Notes under the pieces: generated by a model
What the model was told of the DNA's origin: nothing
Database searches by the model: none
Seen by the model: the letters and a program-made list of their open reading frames with translations, nothing else
Source: Betaproteobacteria bacterium
GTDB lineage: Bacteria > Pseudomonadota > Gammaproteobacteria > Burkholderiales > SG8-39
NCBI GenBank assembly: GCA_005881355.1
Contig: VBDM01000033.1
Location: 1-16,306 of the forward strand
Reading direction: 5' to 3'
Length of the DNA stretch: 16,306 bases
Shown here: positions 6,511 through 15,212 of the stretch, piece after piece
Numbering within the stretch: the stretch's first letter is position 1
Layout of the letters: every line of letters starts with the position of its first letter
Translations under genes and position numbers: made by a program

Positions 6511-7938
6511 ATGAACCTCCAACAGTTTCTGCTCGCATTGCGCGCGCGCTTCGGCGTCTTTGCCGTGGTGCTGGCGGCCACCGTCCTGGCCACTACCGCG
6601 GTAAGCTTGCTGCTTCCGAAATCCTACAAGGCGACGGCGTCGCTACTGGTGAACCCGAACAAGGACGAGCAGTCGCTGAGCAATGTTCTCCATCCGCTCG
6701 TTCTCCCGCAGGAGAGGCTCAGCTACATGCAAACACAGATGGATATCATCACCAGCGAGAAAGTGGCGCGCAAAGTAGTGCAAGACCTGAAGCTCGCGGA
6801 GAGCCCTTCGACGCGGGCGGCCTTCGCGAAAGAGGGAGGCGAGGGGTCGATCGAGGACTGGCTGGCCGGTGCCCTAATCAAGAAGCTCAAGGTGGAGACC
6901 TCACGGAGCGATGTCATCCAGGTGAGTTTTTCTTCGGGCGATCCCCGTCTCTCGGCGTTAGTCGCCAACGCATTTGCCAAGGCCTATACCGATACGATGC
7001 TCGAGCTGCGCGTGGAGCCCACGCGGGAAGCGGCGGCGTGGTTCGAGGAGCAGCTGAAGGGCCTGCGGGCCAACCTGGAGGAAGCCCAGGCCAAGCTCAC
7101 GGACTATCAAAGGAAGCAGGGGATCATCTCGGCCGACGAGCACTACGACGTCGAAAACGCCCGGTTGGGGGAGATCTCAAGCCAGCTGGTGAGAGCGCAG
7201 GAGCAGGCGTTCGATTTGGAAGCCCGGGAGCGGCAAGCGCGCGATTTTCTCAAACGGGGTGCATCTCCGGATAAATTGCCGGATGTTCTCTCCAATGCGT
7301 ACATTCAGAAGCTGAAAGGCGACCTCGTGCGCGGAGAAGCGAAACTCCAGGAACTGTCGGCCGAGTACGGAGTCAACCATCCGCAATACCAGCGTCAAGT
7401 CTCCGAGAACCGGAGCCTGCGCGAGAAGCTCGACGTCGAAATGAAAGCAGTCGTCGCCGGGATGGAGAATTCGAAGCAGCAGAGCCGCCAGCGCGAGGCA
7501 GAGCTCAGGAGAGCTCTGGCGGCGCAGCGTGCGCGGTTGCTTGAGATCAAGGGCGACCGCAATGACCTGACGGTGCTGACGCGCAACGCGGAGACCGCCC
7601 AGCGGACCTACGAGGCCGCCATGCAGCGCTCGGTCGTCAGCAGGGTCGAAAGCCGCGCCAGCCAGGGCACCGTCGCCGTGCTCAACGCGGCGCTCGCGCC
7701 GCGCGAGCCTGCCTATCCCAAAGTCGCCCTCAACATCGCCCTGTCGGTGCTGGTCGGAACGACGCTCGGCATCGGGCTCGTGATACTGATGGAGATGTTC
7801 GACCGCCGGGTGCGTTCGTTCAGAGACTTGGAGTTGGATGTGCCGCTGCTTGCCGTGCTCAACACCTGGCAGCCCGCTAGAGGCCGTTTGCTCGGCCGGC
7901 CAGGCGGCGCGAGACAGGCTTTGCCGAATCCTGGCTGA
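6511..7938 (+). CDS. epsF: EpsF, chain-length determinant (Wzz-type) protein
   Basis: The 475-residue protein has the polysaccharide co-polymerase layout. A transmembrane helix at residues 14-35 is followed by the Wzz domain start (PKSYKATASLLVNP, 36-49). A long periplasmic part rich in Glu/Lys/Gln/Arg helices spans about 165-395 and should form coiled coils. A second transmembrane helix lies at 406-427 (LNIALSVLVGTTLGIGLVIL), then a short cytosolic tail with FRDLELDVPLLAVL, the type of segment that contacts the partner kinase. It controls polymer length and export together with EpsG, which is encoded 9 bases after its stop. The ATG at 6511 has no clear ribosome site. The final 25 residues are Arg/Gly/Pro-rich and not conserved in my memory of the family. 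Confidence 0.94.
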   Translation: MNLQQFLLALRARFGVFAVVLAATVLATTAVSLLLPKSYKATASLLVNPNKDEQSLSNVLHPLVLPQERLSYMQTQMDIITSEKVARKVVQDLKLAESPSTRAAFAKEGGEGSIEDWLAGALIKKLKVETSRSDVIQVSFSSGDPRLSALVANAFAKAYTDTMLELRVEPTREAAAWFEEQLKGLRANLEEAQAKLTDYQRKQGIISADEHYDVENARLGEISSQLVRAQEQAFDLEARERQARDFLKRGASPDKLPDVLSNAYIQKLKGDLVRGEAKLQELSAEYGVNHPQYQRQVSENRSLREKLDVEMKAVVAGMENSKQQSRQREAELRRALAAQRARLLEIKGDRNDLTVLTRNAETAQRTYEAAMQRSVVSRVESRASQGTVAVLNAALAPREPAYPKVALNIALSVLVGTTLGIGLVILMEMFDRRVRSFRDLELDVPLLAVLNTWQPARGRLLGRPGGARQALPNPG

Positions 7939-7947
7939 GGAACGCCG

Positions 7948-8838
7948 ATGAATGTTCAGGAGAACGTCCTGCCGATCGAAGGATCGAGCCGCGTTCTTGC
8001 GCGTCACGACCGTCGCATCGGCAGCATTCTCGCGGAAGAGGGAAAGCTCGGCGGCGAGGACATCGAGCGGGTCATGGAGCTGCAGCAGACAGAAGGATTG
8101 AGGTTCGGCGAAGCTGCGCTTCGCCTGGGCCTGATTACGGCGGACGACCTGCGTTGTGCGGTCGCGAAACAGTACGATCTTCCCCATTTGCTGCCCGGCA
8201 ACGAGAGCATCAGCAGCGAACTGGTCGTCGCGTACGAGCCGTTTCACCCTCGTGCAGAGGAGCTGCGGGCGCTGCGGACCCAGTTGCTGATGCGCTGGTC
8301 CAACACCAAGGTCGGGCACCGGGTACTGGCGATCGTCAGTCCGGGCTCCGGCGAAGGGCGCAGTTACGTGGCCGCCAACCTGGCGGTGGTTTTCTCGCAA
8401 CTCGGCGAACGTACGCTTCTGATCGACGCCGACCTGCGCACGCCGCGACAACACCGGATCTTCAACGTCCCCGACCGGATCGGCCTTTCGGCGGTGCTCT
8501 CCGGCCGCGCCGACCGCAGCGCGATCACGCAGATCCTGGAATTCGGGAGACTTTCGCTTCTGCCGGCCGGCGCGCCCCCGCCCAATCCACAGGAGCTGCT
8601 GTCGCGTCCCTCACTCGGTGTTCTCCTGCAGGAAATGTGGACCGAGTTCGACATCATCCTCATCGATACGCCCCCGGCGAAACTCTACGCGGATGCGCAG
8701 AGCGTGACCTTCCGCGCAGGCAGTGCGATGATGCTCGCCCGCAAAGACCATACCCGTCTTGCCGATACGGCTAGCGTTATCCGGGAGTTGAGCGATACGG
8801 GCGCTCGTATCGTAGGTACCGTATTCAACGCCTTTTGA
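7948..8838 (+). CDS. epsG: EpsG, BY-kinase-type ATPase partner of EpsF
   Basis: This 296-residue cytosolic protein has an N-terminal MshEN/GspE-N-like module (residues 22-82, RIGSILAEEGKL, FGEAALRLGLIT) joined to a bacterial tyrosine-kinase/MinD-like ATPase. Visible motifs are Walker A SPGSGEGRS (131-139), Walker A' LLIDADLRTP (157-166) and Walker B IILIDTPP (236-243). The usual P-loop lysine is replaced by Arg138. The C-terminus ends GTVFNAF with no tyrosine cluster, so classical autophosphorylation is doubtful. The family works with the EpsF membrane protein to regulate polymer length. The start codon follows the epsF stop closely, and TGAGGA overlapping that stop is the likely ribosome site, which suggests coupled translation. 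I think Arg in the P-loop may be common in EpsG but cannot check. Confidence 0.92.
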   Translation: MNVQENVLPIEGSSRVLARHDRRIGSILAEEGKLGGEDIERVMELQQTEGLRFGEAALRLGLITADDLRCAVAKQYDLPHLLPGNESISSELVVAYEPFHPRAEELRALRTQLLMRWSNTKVGHRVLAIVSPGSGEGRSYVAANLAVVFSQLGERTLLIDADLRTPRQHRIFNVPDRIGLSAVLSGRADRSAITQILEFGRLSLLPAGAPPPNPQELLSRPSLGVLLQEMWTEFDIILIDTPPAKLYADAQSVTFRAGSAMMLARKDHTRLADTASVIRELSDTGARIVGTVFNAF

Positions 8839-8853
8839 ACCGGGCCGACGGGA

Positions 8854-9741
8854 ATGTCCTCGGTTCTGGAGCAGCGGATCCTCCCCGGGCCGAACGTGGC
8901 AGCCGTGCGCAGCTGGCTGCCCGTGATGCTGGGTCTGGCGGTGATGTATGTCCCGACCTACGTCGACCTGGCGCACGGTCTGTGGCAGGATGAAACGCAC
9001 GCCGACGGGCCGATCATTCTCGCAGTGGCGGGGTGGCTCGCGTGGCGGCAGCGCGTCGCACTCGTCAGGGCGCCTTCACGCGGCGCCACGCTCGCGGGAA
9101 GCGCGGCGTTGGCGCTGGGGCTGGCGCTCTACGTCATCGGGCGCTCGCAACGTCTCGCCCTGTTCGAGGTCGGCTCTCATATCCCGGTGCTCGCCGGCGC
9201 GGTCCTGCTTTTCCTAGGCTGGCGTGCTTTGGCGCGGCTGTGGTTTCCGCTGGTCTTTCTCTCGTTTCTCGTGCCGCTTCCGGGCTTTGTCATCGAAGCC
9301 ATTACCGGGCCGCTCAAGAACATGGTTTCCCAGGTCGTCGAGTCGGTCCTTTACGGGCTGGGTTATCCCATCGCCCGTACCGGCGTCATATTGAGCATCG
9401 GTCAATATCAGCTGCTGGTGGCCGACGCCTGCTCCGGGCTGAATTCGATCTACAGCCTCGCTGCGCTGGGGTTGCTCTACCTGCACCTTGCTGCCTCCGG
9501 CAACGTCGTTCGCGCCGCGCTTCTGCTCGCCAGCATTATTCCGATCGCGCTCGCGGCGAACATCCTGCGGGTGTTGATCCTGATCCTCATCACGTTTCAT
9601 CTCGGGGACGGGGCGGGACAGAGCTTCCTGCACGTGTTCGCCGGGATGACGCTGTTTGCCACGGCGCTGCTGCTGCTGCTCGGGTTCGATGCCTTGTTGC
9701 GCCGCCTGCCGGCTTTGCGCGGACCGGGAGCGCCGGCATGA
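8854..9741 (+). CDS. xrtB: Exosortase B, PEP-CTERM-sorting transpeptidase
   Basis: This 295-residue polytopic membrane protein carries the exosortase catalytic residues: Cys193 in VADACSGLNSIYSL, Arg239 in ANILRVLILI and His260 in FLHVFAGM. About eight hydrophobic segments can be seen, for example at 22-35, 53-65, 80-97, 105-123, 127-140, 195-215, 220-250 and 260-280. Exosortases recognise the C-terminal PEP-CTERM signal of exported proteins, cleave it and probably attach the protein to a surface polymer. Position between epsG and epsI points to the XrtB subtype, called EpsH in Methylobacillus. Its stop codon overlaps the epsI start in ATGA, so the two are translated as a pair. No PEP-CTERM protein ends within this window. 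Confidence 0.94.
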   Translation: MSSVLEQRILPGPNVAAVRSWLPVMLGLAVMYVPTYVDLAHGLWQDETHADGPIILAVAGWLAWRQRVALVRAPSRGATLAGSAALALGLALYVIGRSQRLALFEVGSHIPVLAGAVLLFLGWRALARLWFPLVFLSFLVPLPGFVIEAITGPLKNMVSQVVESVLYGLGYPIARTGVILSIGQYQLLVADACSGLNSIYSLAALGLLYLHLAASGNVVRAALLLASIIPIALAANILRVLILILITFHLGDGAGQSFLHVFAGMTLFATALLLLLGFDALLRRLPALRGPGAPA

Positions 9742-10412
9742 AATACTTCGACTGGAAGTCCCTGCTGGTGGGCGCGGTCATGGTTCTTGCCGCCGGTACC
9801 GCGCTCGGGCTCAAGCCTACCCGCGCGCAGCACGATACCGCGGATTTTGATTTCGAAAAGATCATCCCAGTTTCGTTTAGTGACTGGATCATCGATCCGA
9901 GCATCGTTCCGATCGTTCCGGCGCCCGATGTACAGGCCAATTTGAACCGGCTTTACAGTCAGGTCGTGAGCCGCACCTACGTCAACGCCCGGGGCGAACG
10001 CATGATGTTGACGATCGCCTACGGAGGCGATCAGAGCGACGCGCTGAAGGTGCATCGGCAGGAGGTGTGCTACGCGGCGCAGGGATTCGAGATCAGGGAC
10101 GTTTCCCACGAAAATTTGCTCTTCCGGGAAAAGACGATTCCCGTCACGCGCATGCTTGCCGTGCGCGGCCCGCGATGGGAGCCCGTGACCTACTGGTTCA
10201 CCATGGGAGACCGCGTGGTGCTGGGCCGGCTCGAGCGGCTCATGGTGCAGTTGAAGTTCGGATTGTCCGGGCGTATCCCCGACGGCATGCTGGTCAGGGT
10301 ATCGAGCATTTCCACCAATTCGGCGCGGGCTTTCAAGGGGCACGAGGAATTCATCGGCACGCTGCTTGAGGGAATGCAGCGGGGCGACGTTCACAGACTG
10401 GTCGGGTCATAG
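9738..10412 (+). CDS. epsI: EpsI-family protein, exosortase B-associated
   Basis: The 224-residue protein starts at the ATG overlapping the xrtB stop (ATGA, 4 bases). An N-terminal membrane anchor or signal peptide covers residues 9-25. The rest is the EpsI/DUF3485 domain, with the signature YGGDQSDALKVHRQEVCY (95-112) and AAQGFEI (113-119); Cys111 and His106 are the conserved polar positions of the family. EpsI is fused to or encoded beside exosortases in many genomes and is presumed to act with them in the periplasm, but its biochemical role is not established. The motif HRQEVCYAAQGF fits the B-type form found with XrtB. The frame is open far upstream into xrtB, but no ribosome site or homology supports an earlier start. 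Confidence 0.92.
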   Translation: MKYFDWKSLLVGAVMVLAAGTALGLKPTRAQHDTADFDFEKIIPVSFSDWIIDPSIVPIVPAPDVQANLNRLYSQVVSRTYVNARGERMMLTIAYGGDQSDALKVHRQEVCYAAQGFEIRDVSHENLLFREKTIPVTRMLAVRGPRWEPVTYWFTMGDRVVLGRLERLMVQLKFGLSGRIPDGMLVRVSSISTNSARAFKGHEEFIGTLLEGMQRGDVHRLVGS

Positions 10413-10448
10413 CGCCCCCGAAACCAGGACATCGCATTCGGAACGAAA

Positions 10449-11951
10449 ATGACCGTTGCTGGAATGTTCTCGAACGCCAGGCAACCTGCGGCACGGGCTT
10501 GGTTGCTTGAGGGATCTCCACCGGACGCACGCTCATGGCGCCGTATTGCGCCCAAGCTTTGCGTCTTTGCCGGTCTTGCGCTGCTCGGCGCCTTCTGGGG
10601 ATTCGCGGTCGCAGTCGCCGGGCTGAACGCCATGTATGTGTGCGTTTCGCTGATAGGTTGCGCATTCATCCTGCTCGACTTTCGCATCGGGGTCGTGCTG
10701 CTCATCGTGTTGCTGCCGATTTCGCGAAGCTACGTGTTTCCGCACGCGATGCTCGGCATCACCGGTCTCAATCCCCTGAACCTGCTGCTGGTCGGGACCC
10801 TCGGCTCGTACGTGTTTCAGGGGTTGTCCGACGGCAGCCTCCGTCGCTTCGTGCCGCGCTCACTGCTCTGGCTGTATATCGTGCCTATCTTGACCGCCGG
10901 CGCGCTGGGTTCGCGCCATGTCGGCGACATCGCGCCCGGCTTCTACATATACGACATGCTCGACTTCGACAGCGTGGCAGGCTACGTCCGCAACTTGGTG
11001 GTCAAGCCGCTGTCGTTGGTGATATTCGCGCTGCTGGTCGGAGCCGCGGTATCAAGGTCCGAGAAGCCGGAAAAGTTCCTGATTCCCACACTGGTCTCGA
11101 TCTGGGTGATGGGCTCGATGGTTATCGTGTTCGTTTACTCGTCGGGTGTCGCGCTGGGCGAGCTGGCGAGCAGCTCCTCACGCGAGACCTTGTCGGCGCT
11201 CGGGCTGCACGCCAACGACCTGGGGCGTCTGTACGCGGTCGCCTACGCGCTGCTGCTCTTCACCTGGGCCGAGTCGAAGGATCCCGGGCTCAGGCCGGCG
11301 CTGCTTGCGTCGATGGGGCTGGTCGTGACTGCGTTGGTGCTCACGTTCTCGCGCGGCGCGTTCCTTGGTTTCATCGTGGTCAACGTACTGTTCCTGCTCT
11401 GGCGCCGCAACGCAAAAACCCTGGTCTTTCTCGGGCTCATGGTGGCGGTCGCGCTGTTTCTCATTCCAGGCGCAGTCTACGACCGTGTTGCAACCGGGTT
11501 TGGAAGCGGCCTTGACGCGATCAGCGCCGGGCGCATCGAGGGGATTTGGCTGCCGCTTCTGCCCGAGATTCTGCGCAGCCCGATTTACGGCAGCGGCCTC
11601 GGGTCGATTCTCTGGTCAGAGGTCATGCGCGGGGAGCGCGGGGTGACCATTCTGGGGGTTACGCAAGCTCACAACGCGTACCTGGAGACCGTTCTCGACA
11701 TGGGGATAGCCGGCCTGATTCTCGTTTGCGCCTATTTCGGCCACGTCTGGAAGGACTTTCGCGCACTGAGTGTCGATCCGTCCTCAAGTCCCACCTTGCG
11801 GGGATTCTACCTGGGGGCAGCGGCCGGACTGGTGAGTTTTCTGGTCGCCGGTATCGCCGGCAGCTACCTCACCCCGGTTACGGAGCAGAGCTTTCTCTGG
11901 CTGGCGATCGGGATGATGTACGGTCAACGCGCCCGAAAACCGGCGAAGTGA
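10449..11951 (+). CDS. O-antigen ligase/polymerase (Wzy/WaaL) family membrane protein
   Basis: This 500-residue protein is highly hydrophobic with about 11-12 predicted membrane spans. It shows the family landmarks: LGLHANDLGR (251-260), LTFSRGAFLGF (298-308), and in the large periplasmic loop QAHNAYLETVLDMGIAGL (406-423) with His408. These fit the Wzy_C/O-antigen ligase family, whose members join lipid-linked sugar units either into a polymer (Wzy) or onto an acceptor (WaaL). In this operon, which has Wzz-like EpsF and a Wza-like exporter, a Wzy polymerase role is the better guess; ligation of glycan to protein, as proposed for some exosortase-associated homologues, is the alternative. Start is the ATG at 10449 with GGAA just upstream, 36 bases after epsI. 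Confidence 0.85.
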   Translation: MTVAGMFSNARQPAARAWLLEGSPPDARSWRRIAPKLCVFAGLALLGAFWGFAVAVAGLNAMYVCVSLIGCAFILLDFRIGVVLLIVLLPISRSYVFPHAMLGITGLNPLNLLLVGTLGSYVFQGLSDGSLRRFVPRSLLWLYIVPILTAGALGSRHVGDIAPGFYIYDMLDFDSVAGYVRNLVVKPLSLVIFALLVGAAVSRSEKPEKFLIPTLVSIWVMGSMVIVFVYSSGVALGELASSSSRETLSALGLHANDLGRLYAVAYALLLFTWAESKDPGLRPALLASMGLVVTALVLTFSRGAFLGFIVVNVLFLLWRRNAKTLVFLGLMVAVALFLIPGAVYDRVATGFGSGLDAISAGRIEGIWLPLLPEILRSPIYGSGLGSILWSEVMRGERGVTILGVTQAHNAYLETVLDMGIAGLILVCAYFGHVWKDFRALSVDPSSSPTLRGFYLGAAAGLVSFLVAGIAGSYLTPVTEQSFLWLAIGMMYGQRARKPAK

Positions 11952-11961
11952 GTCACGGACC

Positions 11962-13890
11962 GTGTGCGGGATCACCGGATACTGGGCGCGGAATTGTCGG
12001 CCTGAAGCGTGGCTGTGCGACCTTCCCAGCGCGGTGCAGAGCTTGCGGCAGCGCGGCCCCGACGACAGCGGGACCTGGGTGCGCGCGGATGGGAATGTTG
12101 CCTTCGGCCACACGCGGCTATCGATCCTGGACCTGTCCGAATTGGGCCACCAGCCTATGGTCTCGGCAGACGGGGACCTCGTCATGGTTTTCAACGGCGA
12201 GATCTACAACTTTGCCGAGATCAGATCGGAGCTCGAGGCGTGCGGACATCGATTTCGCAGCAGTGGAGATTCCGAGGTCGTTCTCGCGGCGCTGCGCCAC
12301 TGGGGGACCGCCGCAGTCGAACGATTCATTGGAATGTTCGCGATTGCGCTATGGCAGGAAAGCGAGCGCCGTCTCTGGCTGATCCGGGACCGGCTCGGCG
12401 TCAAGCCGCTGTATTACGCCTGGGACGGACGGGTGCTGTGGTTCGGCTCGGAGCTAAAGGCATTGCGCGCTTTCCGCGCGTGGCGTGCTGAAGTCGACCG
12501 CGGCCCGCTCGGTGAATACTTCCAATTCGGGTACGTATCGGCGCCCCGCAGCATTTATCGGCAAGTCTGCAAGCTGCCCCCGGGGCACTGGCTGGAGCTC
12601 CGCGAAACCGGTGAGCCGGCGACACGGTGCTATTGGTCGGTGCTCGAGCCGCGCGAGCCGCTGGCAGGATCCGAGAGCGAGCTCGAGGAGCAGCTCGAAG
12701 CGCTGTTCATCGACGCTTTCCGCTATCGCATGGTCGCGGACGTGCCTGTCGGAGTGTTCCTCTCGGGCGGGCTGGATTCGTCGCTGGTCGCGGCGATTCT
12801 GCAGCGCCATTCCGGCCAAACGGTGCATACTTTCACCGTCGGCTTCACCGACCCAAGCTTCGATGAATCGCGCTGGGCCCGGCGGGTGGCCACCCACGTG
12901 GGGACTCAGCACACCGAGCACGTTCTCTCTCCGGCGGAAATGGCCGGAATCCTCACGCGATGGGCCGAGCTGTTCGACGAGCCCTTCGGAGACTCGTCCG
13001 GCGTTCCGACTTTCCTGGTGTCGCGCGTTGCGCGCGAGAGCGTGAAGGTGGCGCTTTCGGCCGACGGCGGGGACGAGCTGTTCAGCGGCTACCAGCATTA
13101 CGGCGCGATGCTCGCCCGCGAGCGGATGCTCGCGCGGATGCCGCGGCCGGCCCGAAACGCGTTGTCGCACTCCCTGCAATTGCTGCCCGCGCGGTCGTTG
13201 CAGCGGCTGGTGGATCGACTCCCTGCTCCGGCCCCGCTGCGCCACGCCGCAAGGCGTGTGGTCGTTGACCGACTGGAAAGACTGCGCGTCGTGCTTCCTG
13301 AGGCCGACCCGGCGACGATCTACGATCTCGGCATGTCGCTCTGGACTCCGGCGGAGAGCGCGCAATTGCTCGGTGGATTCGTGTCTCCGCGGCCCGTGCC
13401 GAACGGCCATCGGAGCAACTTCGCCGACCACATGAGCTGCTGCGATCTGCGCCATTATCTTCCGGACGACATCCTGACCAAGGTAGATCGCACGACGATG
13501 GCCGTGGGCCTCGAAGGGCGCGAGCCGCTGCTCGATCACCGGCTGGTGGAGTTCGCCTTGCGACTGCCGCTCGGTTTGCGGCGCGGCGCGCTTGGCACCA
13601 AGCACCTGTTGCGTCGTGTCCTCTACCGCTATGTTCCCAGAGCGATCGTGGACCGCCCGAAGCAGGGGTTCGGCATCCCCATGTCGCGCTGGTTGCGCGG
13701 CGAGCTTTCGGCGCTGCTCGATATTTATCTCGCACCCGAGCGAGTGCGTGCCGCGGGGATCCTGGACCCTAGGGTGGTCGCGCGCGCGCTCAACAACTTC
13801 AGGGAGGGCGGCCCCGGGCGCGACCGCCTCGACGTGCAGAAGGTGTGGCTGCTCCTCGCCTTCGAGATGTGGCGCGAGAAATGGGCGTAG
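11962..13890 (+). CDS. asnB: AsnB-type glutamine-dependent amidotransferase
   Basis: The 642-residue protein starts at a GTG so that Cys2 becomes the N-terminal nucleophile (MCGITGYW). Residues 2-200 are a class II glutamine amidotransferase domain with RQRGPDDSG (30-37), GHTRLSILDLS (49-59), NGEIYN (78-83) and SGDSE (101-105). Residues about 240-640 form the asparagine synthase domain with the PP-loop SGGLDSS (268-274), which binds ATP. The family makes an amide from a carboxylate through an acyl-adenylate. In exopolysaccharide and exosortase loci such proteins are widely found; amidation of a sugar acid or amino-acid substituent on the glycan is suspected, not proven. It starts 10 bases after the polymerase stop. 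No missing active-site residue is evident, so a working enzyme is expected. Confidence 0.93.
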   Translation: MCGITGYWARNCRPEAWLCDLPSAVQSLRQRGPDDSGTWVRADGNVAFGHTRLSILDLSELGHQPMVSADGDLVMVFNGEIYNFAEIRSELEACGHRFRSSGDSEVVLAALRHWGTAAVERFIGMFAIALWQESERRLWLIRDRLGVKPLYYAWDGRVLWFGSELKALRAFRAWRAEVDRGPLGEYFQFGYVSAPRSIYRQVCKLPPGHWLELRETGEPATRCYWSVLEPREPLAGSESELEEQLEALFIDAFRYRMVADVPVGVFLSGGLDSSLVAAILQRHSGQTVHTFTVGFTDPSFDESRWARRVATHVGTQHTEHVLSPAEMAGILTRWAELFDEPFGDSSGVPTFLVSRVARESVKVALSADGGDELFSGYQHYGAMLARERMLARMPRPARNALSHSLQLLPARSLQRLVDRLPAPAPLRHAARRVVVDRLERLRVVLPEADPATIYDLGMSLWTPAESAQLLGGFVSPRPVPNGHRSNFADHMSCCDLRHYLPDDILTKVDRTTMAVGLEGREPLLDHRLVEFALRLPLGLRRGALGTKHLLRRVLYRYVPRAIVDRPKQGFGIPMSRWLRGELSALLDIYLAPERVRAAGILDPRVVARALNNFREGGPGRDRLDVQKVWLLLAFEMWREKWA

Positions 13891-13919
13891 TGCGGCGACG
13901 GTTCGCGAAATGACAGGCC

Positions 13920-15080
13920 ATGCGCATTCTTTACGTGATCAGTAATCTCGCCTTCGGCGGGGCCGAGAAACAGTTGGTAGAGCTCGCGAGGCAGCTTGCC
14001 GGGAGCGGACACGAGGTCGCGATTTACACGCTGAACCGCGACGTGCCGAGAAGACCGGAACTCGCGGGCTCCGCGGTAACGCTGATCGTCGATCAGAAGC
14101 GGGCCAAGCTCGATCCCGCTGTGTTATGGCGGCTGCGCAAAACGATAGGCCGCTGGCGGCCGGACATCATCCACGGCTTTCTCTTCGACGGAGACTTCTA
14201 TTCGCGCGTGGCAGCGCTGGGAAGCGGCGTCCCGGTGCTCAACTCCGAGCGCAACGACAATTACCGCTTGTCCTGGAACCAGAGCCTGGCGCACCGGCTG
14301 ACCCGGGGACTCGCGCGCGGCGTGGTTGCCAACACGTTTTCGGGCAAGGCATTCGCCGAGCGCCTGTTTGGCCTGCCCCCCGACGACGTGCACGTCGTCT
14401 GGAACGGGATCCGCCTAGAAGAGCTCGAGCGCCAGGCTACCGCCACCACCGCCGATTACCGGTACGAGTTCTTCGGCGATCGCCGCGTGCGAGTTGCTTG
14501 CCTCGTGGGCTCGATCAGTCCGCGCAAGAATTATCACCTGGCGCTCGAGAGCGCCGCCCGGCTGATCGCGGCCGACCCGGCGTGGCGTGTCTTGTTTGTC
14601 GGCGATCAGCTCTCGGCGCCGGGATACTACAGACCTGGACCGTGGTCCGACACGAGCGCATACAAGGCCGACGTCCTGAAACACTACGAGCGGCTCGGTC
14701 TGTCCGACAAGATCAAATTCGCCGGCCTAAGGACCGACGTGCCCGCCATCGTCCGCCAGTGCGACGTGCTGTACGTCACATCGGTGTACGAGGGTTTTCC
14801 GAATTCGGTGTTGGAGGCGATGGGGCTCGGCGTCCCGGTGGTGAGCACCGAGTACTCGGATATCCGGCGCATCCTGCCGTTTCCCGGGCAGGTTGTGGCG
14901 CGTCATTCCCCCGAAGACATTGCTCGCGCGGTGACCCGGGCGTACGCCGAGCGCGACGTCATCGCCGCCAGCCAGAAACAATGGGTGCGCACCCACGCAA
15001 GGATCGAGAAGGCGGCCATGGAACTCGAACATGTCTACCGCAAGTACATCAAGTCCGACCCTTGCGCTCAACCGACGTGA
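13920..15080 (+). CDS. GT4-family glycosyltransferase
   Basis: The 386-residue protein has the GT-B fold layout of GT4 enzymes. The N-terminal half opens with MRILYVISNLAFGGAEKQLVE... style text (residues 1-20), in which GGAE marks the first glycine loop. The C-terminal half begins near VGSISPRKNYHLALE (197-211), and contains AGLRTDVPAIVRQCDVLY (268-285) and the nucleotide-binding EGFPNSVLEAM (291-301), where Glu291 and Glu299 are the EX7E pair. Such enzymes add a sugar from an NDP donor to lipid-linked oligosaccharide at the inner face of the membrane. Donor and acceptor cannot be told from sequence. The ATG at 13920 has only a poor AGG upstream. It follows asnB by 29 bases and belongs to the same operon. 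Confidence 0.9.
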   Translation: MRILYVISNLAFGGAEKQLVELARQLAGSGHEVAIYTLNRDVPRRPELAGSAVTLIVDQKRAKLDPAVLWRLRKTIGRWRPDIIHGFLFDGDFYSRVAALGSGVPVLNSERNDNYRLSWNQSLAHRLTRGLARGVVANTFSGKAFAERLFGLPPDDVHVVWNGIRLEELERQATATTADYRYEFFGDRRVRVACLVGSISPRKNYHLALESAARLIAADPAWRVLFVGDQLSAPGYYRPGPWSDTSAYKADVLKHYERLGLSDKIKFAGLRTDVPAIVRQCDVLYVTSVYEGFPNSVLEAMGLGVPVVSTEYSDIRRILPFPGQVVARHSPEDIARAVTRAYAERDVIAASQKQWVRTHARIEKAAMELEHVYRKYIKSDPCAQPT

Positions 15081-15170
15081 GCAGACCGACGTTTTGATGG
15101 CACGCATTCCCGGGGTACTGGCGCGCAAGGTCGCATTGCTGGGTTACGTGGCGAAATATCAGGCCTGCGC

Positions 15171-15212
15171 GGGGCCCTCCGAGCAAATGGTTCCGGAACT
15201 CTGCTGGGCCCC
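15171..15212. repeat. Nested palindrome in the gap before the epimerase gene
   Basis: GGGGCCC (15171-15177) pairs with GGGCCCC (15206-15212). Inside, after a 4-base bulge, AGCA (15182-15185) pairs with TGCT (15202-15205), and the loop itself holds the perfect palindrome GTTCCGGAAC (15190-15199). It stands in a 231-base gap between the glycosyltransferase stop and the epimerase. No T-run follows, so a standard terminator is unlikely; attenuation, an mRNA stability element or an operator are options. Confidence 0.45.
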
